NCBI GenBank assembly: GCA_026770585.1
Contig: MU647114.1
Span: 23,534-46,054 of the forward strand
Origin: Baffinella frigidus
Lineage: Eukaryota; Cryptophyceae; Cryptomonadales; Baffinellaceae
Reading direction: 5' to 3'
Length of the DNA: 22,521 bases
Below the pieces are notes generated by a model. That model saw only the letters and a program-made list of their open reading frames with translations. It was not told the DNA's origin and did no database searches. Shown here piece by piece: positions 1 through 9,100 of this stretch; the stretch's first letter is position 1, and every line of letters begins with the position of its first letter. Made by a program: the position numbers and the translations under genes.

Positions 1-2
<2 letters not shown>

Positions 3-87
<85 letters not shown>
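3..87. repeat. (GT)n microsatellite
   Basis: Uninterrupted GT dinucleotide run of about 42 units at the left edge. On the minus strand it is (AC)n and directly follows the open frame of the leftmost minus-strand exon, where it would read His-Thr repeats. Confidence 0.98.
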
Positions 88-90
<3 letters not shown>

Positions 91-157
91 AGAGCATATC
101 TGAGCCTCATCGCGAGTGTCCGCGTCCACCACCATCTCGCATGCTGCATCCCCCGCC
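88..157 (-). CDS. leftmost exon of minus gene
   Basis: The acceptor at 158-160 reads CAG on the minus strand. The frame needs one base to complete the codon left by exon 657-718, and then reads AGDAACEMVVDADTRDEAQI followed by CSQ. It runs straight into the (AC)n tract with no clear GT donor, so its 3' limit is unknown. The acidic helical character fits the ARM-like tail. Confidence 0.45.
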
Positions 158-3100
158 CTGTTCTCGCGTGCTCAGGGTTGAGGGGACGCATGCGTTTACG
201 CCTTCCATGCGGGGTATTGTGTGAGAACACTCGAGTCTTCCGTATCAACCTTTCGTATACATGGAGTTGTATAGGCCATACATCGATTGTACACGCATTT
301 CCTGGTACAAATCCTGTCAGCTAGTAACGCGCCGGGAAACAATTAGACCTGCTCCCGCGGCACGCCCCCGGCGCCAGGTCCGTGGGCGTCGCCTGCACAT
401 GTAGTTGTATACGCCATACATCTGTTATACACGCCTTTCCTGGTACTACTTCTGATTATAATTGCTGATTAGAATAATAATTCGACAATTAGAGTAGCAA
501 TTAGAGCACGGGCAGGACCTGCTCCCGCGGCGCCCATGGCGCTAGGTCCTCCTTTCCCGCCTGTACAAGTACTTATATATAATCCATACATGTATTTTAC
601 ACACCCTTCCTGGTACAAACCCTGCCCGTTTGCAAATCGACGGGAAGTAATTAGACCTGCTCCCGCGGCGGGCCCACGGCGCCAGGTCCTGGGGCGTCGC
701 TTGTCGCGCCCCGAGCACCTGCTCGACAGGGGGGGGGGCTCAGCGCTACATTGCAGGCACCTCCGCGTTTCATTGTACACACCTACATACAACAACACGC
801 ACCCCTCGGAATTACTTCTCGCGCCCCTCGACACGACATCGGGCGCACCTAATCATTACATTGTATACCCCTGCACGCGGCAGCAAAGCAACATCGGACG
901 CCCCTCGGCATTACATTTTACACCCCTCGGGTTGACATGGTATGCACCTCGACACGTTGGCGGCGCCCCGCGAGGACCAAGTCGCCGTCGCGTGTAACCT
1001 GAACCACAGTCTCGAATGGCTCCAACGCCCCGTCGGCCTCATTACCTGTATTCGCCGCATGTTTATTGTTTATTGTTTATTGTTTATTGTTTTTATTGTT
1101 TATTGTTTACAGTTTATTGTTTATTGTTTGTTATTTGTTATTTGGGGTTCAGGGTTCAGGGTTTAGGGGGCCTCATGACCTGATCTCGCCGCGCCCGGGG
1201 GGTACACGAGCAGAGACCCCCCGAGCAGCACCGCAGCCTCCAGATCCTGTATTGTACATTTCGGGTTACCGCGGAATTTGCGTCGGGGTGGGGAATTTAC
1301 CCCCCCCCAAAATCGCACGTGTACGATCCCGTACCACGAAGCAACGTGTGAAGTTGTGAACAGCGCGCGAGGCGTGACGCGGGACTTGTCGGTTTGAGAC
1401 GCGGGGCTCGACCTTATCCTCGCGTCGCTGGGCACACCTCCCAAACCGTCAATTTTGGAGGTGTGGCGGACCTTGTCCTCGCGCCTTTGGGAGAGGCACG
1501 CGCGGCCGCCCGGGGCTCGGCCCTCTGCCTCTGCCTCAGTCTATTTGGTCTCACCAATCTGTTTCCCCGGGCTCTCTCTCGCCCTCAAGTCAACGAATCC
1601 CCACCACGAACCCCGCGTGTCAAGTGGCGAACAGCGCACGAGGGGTTGACCTTGTCCTCGCGTGATTGAGAGGCACGCTTGGCCGCTTCGCCCTCGGCGC
1701 GCGGGGATGACGGCGCACGTGCCCGCCAATTCGGCAGCCCCGACTTCTCCTGCCCATTGTAAGTGCCCGCGTGGTTATGACCGGGCCATACAACACATGC
1801 ATCGCTGGACCCTCAGTACAAACGCGCACCTAAAACGCGTTTTACGGTGAGGCGAGTTTTAATCAGGGGGCGGCGGGAACCTGAGGGGACGAGGCACGTG
1901 GCGCGTCTGCCAGAGAACGCATCATCAAGACTAGCTCGCCCGCGGTGGCGTCCTGCGCCTCCTTGCTGCTCTGCCCTGCCAGTTTGACCAGCACCTGTGC
2001 AAGGCTTAGGTTATGAGTTCTCCTGTTGGGAGGACTATCCGGGGACAGGCACGCCCCAGCAGACGGTGGAGGATTACAGGGGTATCTCGCTCATAAGAAA
2101 CCGCCCCCCCCCTAGGACCCTACAGTAGGACCATGCCTAGGGTCCTATGGTGGTCCTGGGGGGGGCGGGGGGGGGTTCTTACGAGCGAGGTAGCCCTGTA
2201 ATACCGGAAGCCTTCGTTAGCAGTGGACCTATTTGGACGTGACTCCGGCACACAACAGTACATTCAGTGTTTGAAAAGGGTTGTGCAGTCATCTATTGAA
2301 ACATGTGTACCGAGTCGCGTCCAAATCCGTCCGCCGCTAGCATACGCTTTCTGCAGGATCAGTGAGAGATAGAGAAGAGGCGGGGTCTCACCCGCGAGAA
2401 GAGAGCGATTTGTTCGCGCCTGGGGTAGCCTAACCCCGGGGGGCTAACCCCCATGAACCATAAACCCTAAACCACGAAACGTCAACCCTGCACCCTGCAC
2501 CATTGGAGAAAGGACGCCCTTAGAGAAAGGACGTCTCCAGCGATCCGGAGGACGAACCCCCGAAACCCCACACCCTGGCCGGAAGGAAACCCCCAAACCC
2601 CAAACCATGAAACCATGAAACCTAGACCCCAAACCCTTACCGAAAGGGCGTCACTCAGTATCCAGGCAATCTCCGAATCTCCAGCTATCCGGGGGGAAAA
2701 CCCTCCCAACCCTAGACCCTAAACCTAAAACTAAACCCCCCAACCCTTACCCCTAGACCCCAAACCCTCAAAACCCTCACCAAAAGGGCATCACTCGCTA
2801 TCCTGGGGACAACCCCCAACCCTCAAACCCTCAACCCTAACCCCTAACCCCTAGAACCCTGAATCCCTAAAGCCAGACCCCAGACTCATGAAGCGGTACC
2901 GAAAGAGCGTCGCTCGCCATGCGGGCTGCCTCGCCGTCTCCGTCCCCGCCCGGGTCTGCTGGTTGGAGTTTGGGGTTTGGGGTTTGGGGTTTGGGGTTTG
3001 GGGTTTAGGGTTCGGGTTTCGGGTTTCGGGTTTTGCATTTCGGGTTTCTGGTGGTTCCGGGTTCTGAGTTCCGGGTTTCGGGTTTCGGGTCGCATCAGGT

Positions 3101-6100
3101 TGTGAGCTTGCGGAAGAGGGTTTCGGGTTTCGGGTTTGCCTGAGGTAATCGCGCGGACAGCCACAGTGCAGAGCGCCTCCGCTCCGCCCGCCCGCAGCGC
3201 GTGTGAGCACTCCTGCTCCCGGGTTTTGGGTTTTGGGTTTTGGGTTTTGGGTTTTGGGGGTTTTAGGTTTTGGGGTTTTGGGTTTTGGGTTTCTGGTGTT
3301 TGGGGTTTAGGCTCCGCCTGCGTGCAGCGCGTGTGATGACTCCTGGTTCCGGGTTTGGGGTTGCAGGCTGTAGAGGTTTGGGTTTTCGCCAGGCCGAACA
3401 GAAAAATAGCAAGAGGCAGCACCTTGCCGAGGTTCGTGCGCTCCCGTGTCGGGTTCACGGACTATCCTCAAGTTGCCATGCTCGGTGCGCGGCACAACCC
3501 CGTCAACGCTCGCGCGAAACCGAGCCCGGCATCACCACACCGCCTGCGACAACGAGCTAGGAGAACCTTCTCCTGAAAGCTGACAGCTATTAACTTTTGA
3601 CATCTATCAACTTTTGGCAGCAATCAAGTTTTGGCAACACCTCCGGGAGCGGTTCGAGGGTCGCCATATACGAAAGTGCCTTGCCAACCGCCGGATCCAG
3701 CACCCCCCCCGGAGACACGCGGAGCGCTTCGAGCACCGCCAGCAGCGATTTGTCCTTCCTCCTGCTCGGGGTTGGGGGTCAGAGAGAAAAGTGCCACGCC
3801 AGATTGATCGGGGGAAACCAACGCCTTATCCACGCCAGATCTGGCGTCGTTGACTGAAGGATTCAAGGGCTTTCCCCTGAAAGATGTCGAACGTGGATGA
3901 TTCGATCCCTCTGGCGTGGTGCGTGGTTCACGGATCGAAAGTAACATGACCACCATGTATTCCCTTCTGTGAAGGCCTTGTAGGCTTGGGGTTTGGGGTT
4001 TGGGGTCTGTGGTCTGTCGTCGAGCACTGCGAGCAGCGATTTCCCCTTTCCTCTGTGCTTGGCGCCGCGTCAGTTGGCTTGGGAACTATGCTCACGTTGA
4101 CAGGCCGGGTGTGCGGTATAAATTCGTCACGTTTGACCCCCCCCGGAGAAACGCGGAGCGCCTCGAGCACTGCGAGCACTGATTTTTCCTTCCTCCTGTG
4201 TGGTGGTTGGTGTCTCGTGTTTGGTGTTTGGTGTTTAGGGTGTGGGTTTTGGGTTTGGGGTTTGGGGTTTGGGGTGAGCAGCGATTGGTCTTTGCTCCTG
4301 TTCTTGTCGGGACACGCCCAGGCCCGCGTTGTAAAAGAGACTTGATTCTACGGTCGTAATTTCATCTCGTGACAACAGCCGTGTTGGGACAAATTTTCTC
4401 GGAAAGTCTTTGTTACCAACGATAAAGAAGCCACACCGCAACGTTTGCTGAGACCGTGGGCGCAGGTTGGGGGTGTTCAACCTGTTGTTGATGGCGACCG
4501 CCATACTCCCCGGCGCCCCGCCAGCGCTGATTTGACCAGCGCAACTGTTGACTCAACCGGGCAGGATTTGTACCAGGAACAGGCAAGATGTGTCAACAGT
4601 TATAGGTTGGGACCACAACCTGTTCTTGACGGCGTCTGCCAAGCTCCTCCCGATTTGACCAGCGCTGCCCGTTCGCCCAGCCCCCCCCGCGGCAAGGACG
4701 GGCGACGGCGCGCCGTAAGCCGTTCCGGAGGGGGGCGGCGCGCTTTTGAACTGGTTTGAATTCAACTGATTTGAATTGAACAGGTTTGAATTGGTTTGCG
4801 CGGAGGCTGGATTGTCGGGCAAGTAGAGGGCGAAGCCGTCTGCGTCCCGCCCCCCTGTTTTTCGGGTGTCGGGTTTAGGGGTTAGGTTTTACGCTTTGTG
4901 TTTTGTGTTTTGTGTTTTGTGGTTCGTTCTATTTTTTGTGGTTCGTGTTTTGTGGTTTATGGTTTCGAGTTTCGAGGTTCGGGTTCAAGATTAGGGGTCT
5001 GGTGCTTCGGGTTTCGGAAACATTCAGGGTGGTTTAGGGTTTAGAAGGACGATTTGGGGTTTAGAAGGGTGGTTTCGGGTTTCGGGTTTCGGGTTTCTGG
5101 TTTCTGGTTTCGGGTGTCGGGGTTAGGTCACTCCTCCTGCGTTGCTGTCCACGGGTGTTCGGACTCAGGTTTCGGACTGAGGATTGAGGGGTGTTCACGG
5201 TTTGGCCGGGTGGTTTACGATTTAGCAGGGAGGTTTAGGGTCTAGAAGGTGACCTGATGCGCTGCGGTCCAAGAGGGTCCGTGCGGAGCTCGAAAGGGGG
5301 AACTGCGTCGGGTCCTGCATCGGGTATAGCAGTTGGGTAAAGTGTGAGTGCACGTCCTAGATTAGTACCGGCGCGTCCAAAGGTTTGCACCAAGCACGTC
5401 TTCGAACCGCTGCGGTTTCCCAAAGTTATCCTGCGTTGTAGTCCAAGGGGGTGCGTGCGGCAAAAGTGCAGGAGGAAGTTGGTCGGGTCCTGCAAGGTGT
5501 TGAGGGTTTAGGGGTTTGGGGTTTGGGGTACGAGAAGCCGAAGCAGGGTTGGGATTTGGGGGTTAAGGGTTTAGGGTTCAGGGTTTGGGGTGTGGGGTGT
5601 GGGGTTTAGGGGTTGGGGTTTGGGATTTAGGGTATAGGGTTTAGGGTTTAGGGTTTGGGGTTGCGAGTCTAGGGTCTAGGGCTTAAGGTTGACGGTCTAG
5701 GGTTGAGTGTTTGGGGGTCAGGGGTTGGTTTTACGCGACGCGCGATTTCAGGAAAGGTTTCAAATAATTCAACGCTGGGATCGGACCCGGGATCCTAGCT
5801 CTGCTCACGTGGGTTGACCGACTATTCTTAAGTTGACACGCTGGGTTTGATGTACACACACGTCAACTTTGAAGCGAAAACAAGCCCGGGCTCACCAAAT
5901 TGGCGGGCCAAAATAGACTGAGATAGAGCCAGGGATCGCACCCAGGAGGAAGGGCTGATAGAAGAGGGTGGGAATCCAACCCGGGAGGGATACTAAATCC
6001 ACCTGTCACCTAAATTCACCTGGTAATACTAAATTCACCATGAACTTCTGAACTGGGGTGATTAGAAGAGGGTGTGTTGGAACCCAAAGCCCTGAGGCCG

Positions 6101-9100
6101 GGATGGTACCCGGGAGGGAGGGCTGACAGAAGAGGGCGTCACGCTCCACCCTGCCGGGCGCTGCGCTGACCCAGGGTCCTGTCATCAGGGGTTGGGGGGG
6201 TAGGGTTTAGGGTTGAAGGCTTTTTGAACCATATGGCCTAAACTCTGAAGCCTAAAGCGCAAGGACCGAAAGCCTAAATGGAGGAGGGAGGGTTGGCAGA
6301 GCGCTGCGCGGACCCAGGATCATGTGGTGAAGGGGTCAGGGGTTAGGGTTTCCTAGACCCGAAACCCTGAACCGCCACGACAGAAACCCTCCACTTCAAG
6401 GGAGGGCGGATACTCAAGGGTGCTGCGCAGACCTGCCCTGTGGTGAGGGGTTTGGGGGTTAGGGGTTAGGGGCTGGGTGTTAAGGGTTATGGGGTAGGGT
6501 TTCGGGGTTTCCAAGACCGAACCCCTTCACTTCGAAGGGCTGGTGGGTGGAAGGCACGACGCAGAAGACGTACCAGTGTTTGAAAACCAATCCTGATTTC
6601 GTAGCAAAGATCGTGGAAACCTTGGTTTCACAAAGGAATTTGAGGTTTAAAGCACCCGAGTTCGGGTGCAATTTGTACCAGAACGAGTCGTTTGCAAATC
6701 TAATTTCAGAGCCTCTCATCAAATTTGGAGCGGGACAGCGGCAGGGCCGCCCTTCGCCCTGCCGCTATGCCTACCGTCCAAATCAACGGTGTTGGCAGGA
6801 CCTGCATGCTTCGATCCGGAGGTGGGAACGACTGCGCCTCCCCGGCGCTTTCCAGGAGGCCCATGTGCTGTGTCGGGATAGGGTTGAGTGTGTAGGGCTT
6901 ATGAATTGGGGTTTAGGGAATATGGTTAGGGATTGGGAGTAGGCTTTGGGGTTTATGGTCTAGGGTTTAGTGTTTAGGGTTTAGGGTTTAGGGATTAGGG
7001 TTTAGGGATTACGGATCACGGATTAGGGCTAAGGCATTCAGGGTAAGGTTTGTGGGGAACGACTGCGCCTCCCCGGCGTTTTGTAGGAGACCCATGTACT
7101 GTGTGGGGATCGGGGGTGGATTTACCAGGCTAGGGGCTATGGGTTAGGTGCCAGGGGTTTGGGTTAGGTGTCAGGGGTTTGGGGGTCAGGGGTTAGAGTT
7201 CGGTGTTCAGGGGTTATGGTTAAGGGATGAGGGCTCAGGGTTTTGTGATTGCCAGGGTTGAGGGTTCAGGGTTCAGGGGGGTTTAGGGTTTAGGGTTTAG
7301 GGTTTAGGGTTTAGAGTTTTGGGTTTAGGGTTTAGGGTTTAGGGTTTGGGGTTTAGGGTTTAGGGTGTAGGGTTTAGAGAGTACCCTCTCAAGCCAGGCC
7401 ATGCCGTCAATCTCCTCGCTATCTTCCTTGAGCGGGGGCCGCACGCGTCTCGGCGCGGGCGCCGACTTGGGCCGTAGCACCTGGGAGCAAGTGAGATTGG
7501 GGTGTAGGGTTAAGGCACACTAGCTGCGGTGTTTAACACAGTAGAAGCGGGGTTAGACACACTCCGCACTATGATCCTCGAGTGGTAGGCGCACGGGCAA
7601 GTCGGCGACTTGTGCCAGTTGCACCTGCTGTGCCAGACCGACTGCGGGGTCAGTGGTGCGGGATTGGACACACCGACTGCGGGCTTAGACACACCAACTA
7701 GCTGCGTCGAATCGATGTTTTGAGGCTGGTGGTAGAAACGTTGCGTTTCTCAAAATTCCAAAGTGGTCAAATTTCATAGTGATTGCAGGGGGGAGGCGCC
7801 TCCCTGAATCCTAAGCCCTGAACTTCAAGGCCTAATGGGGAGGCTAGGGGCACCTTGCGCCCTCCCGCCGGTGCCCGCTGCGCAGCAGAGCCGTTCGCAC
7901 CTGCTTTTGGGTTTTGGGTTTAGGGTTTAGGGTTTCGGGTTTCGGGTTTCGGGTTTCGGGTTTCGGGTTTCGGGTTTAGGATTCGGGGGTTGGGGTTTAG
8001 GGACAGGGCCGTTTGTCGAGGTGGGCACCCCCGTGAGGAGAAGGCACCGCTTTGTAGAGTTTGGGGTGTAGAGTTTCGGATTACGGGTTTCGGGTTTCGG
8101 GTTTCGGGTTGAGAGGAAGGACCGTGTGTCGTGGGCACCCCCATTGGCCGCTCGGCCAAGGAGAGGTTCAGCGAGTTCTTCAGTGTCTGCACCGGTGCGC
8201 ACTTACGTCAGTACAGGCTTTTGGGTTTTGGGTTTTGAGTTTCGGGTTTCGGGTTGCACGAGAACCCCCCCTCAGGACGGTGAACTCCTTCAACTTAATT
8301 CGACGACGGTCTACTTAAAGAATAGGGGCTCACAACCTGCTGCGAGGGGGGCCGCGGAGTTGACGCGAGATGGAACGCCTCGGCCTGGTTTTGAGTTTTG
8401 GGATTGGGGTTCGGGGTTCAGGGTTCGGGTTTCGGGTTCAGGGTTTCGGGTTTAGGGATGGGCTGGTTAGCTAGCGGCAGAGAGGGCGTGGTTTCAGGTG
8501 TGAGGTTTGGGGTGTTGGGGTTTGGGGTTTGGGGTAGTGGGCGACCTTGTGGCGCAGCTCCCGCGTCAGGTCAAACGATGCCACCTGCCAGGAAGACCAC
8601 ATTTCAAATGTGCAGCGTTTTTCGATGCCAAAAGTTGACGATGCCGGTGCAAATATGGCGTTTCACACCTGTGCCATATTTGCACGTTTCACACCTGTGT
8701 TCAAAAAACCACGATACAAGTTACGATGCGGTTAAAAAAACGTGACTGGTCAAAACGGCGCAGCTCTCGGGTCAGGTCACACGCTGCCACCTGCTAGGAG
8801 GAGAACACTTCAAATAGAGGGCTTCGAATACCCTGTACCCTAAACCCCGAACCCTAAACGCCAAAGCAGGTCAATCGACGCCAAGGGCCAACAACTTAAC
8901 GATCCAAAAGTGAATCGCATTTTCACACCTGGTGGACACGAAAAGATTCAAACCACGCCAAAAGCTGACGATACTGGTTACAAAAAAGTGAGGTGTCAAG
9001 TCTCGAATAGTCCGGGGGCGGTACCGGCATGTCCTGGGTGTTGGGGTGCCCGCGCGACCGCATCACCTGTGCACGCCCCGTCGTTTATGCTTTAGAGTTC

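Larger units (their letters stand above)
256..720. repeat. three tandem units carrying an exon plus flanking intron
   Basis: Three diverged direct repeats of about 140-165 bp (about 256-398, 399-566, 567-720). Each holds a 'CCTGGTAC' block, a 'CTGCTCCCGCGG' block and a 'GCGC(C/T)AGGTCC' block. On the minus strand each unit contains one copy of the same short exon with its own CAG acceptor and GT donor, so exon and intron were duplicated together. Confidence 0.8.

Noticed and set aside
3-324. Cys-Val repeat ORFs at the left edge
   Set aside because: Reading of the GT microsatellite.
2316-2358. Possible minus exon KAYASGGRIWTRLG with a strong acceptor
   Set aside because: It largely overlaps the arm of foldback element B and its exit phase does not fit between exons 2900-2955 and 1881-1994.
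2886-3458. 190-residue minus-strand frame rich in Asn-Pro-Lys-Pro
   Set aside because: It is the translation of TTTCGGG/TTTGGGG heptamers and crosses real exon boundaries in another frame.
4468-4540. Plus-strand hydrophobic reading (FNLLLMATAILPG) as a TM exon
   Set aside because: The minus strand carries two paralogous copies with matching acceptors, donors and phases, so the coding strand is minus.
5431-5489. GA-AG splice donor, which would hint at a dinoflagellate
   Set aside because: The neighbouring paralog 5254-5314 has a normal GT donor and gives the correct phase for the next exon; the GA copy is better explained as dead.
7514-7710. CRISPR-like array
   Set aside because: Units are imperfect, spacing is irregular, and the context is a eukaryotic intron.
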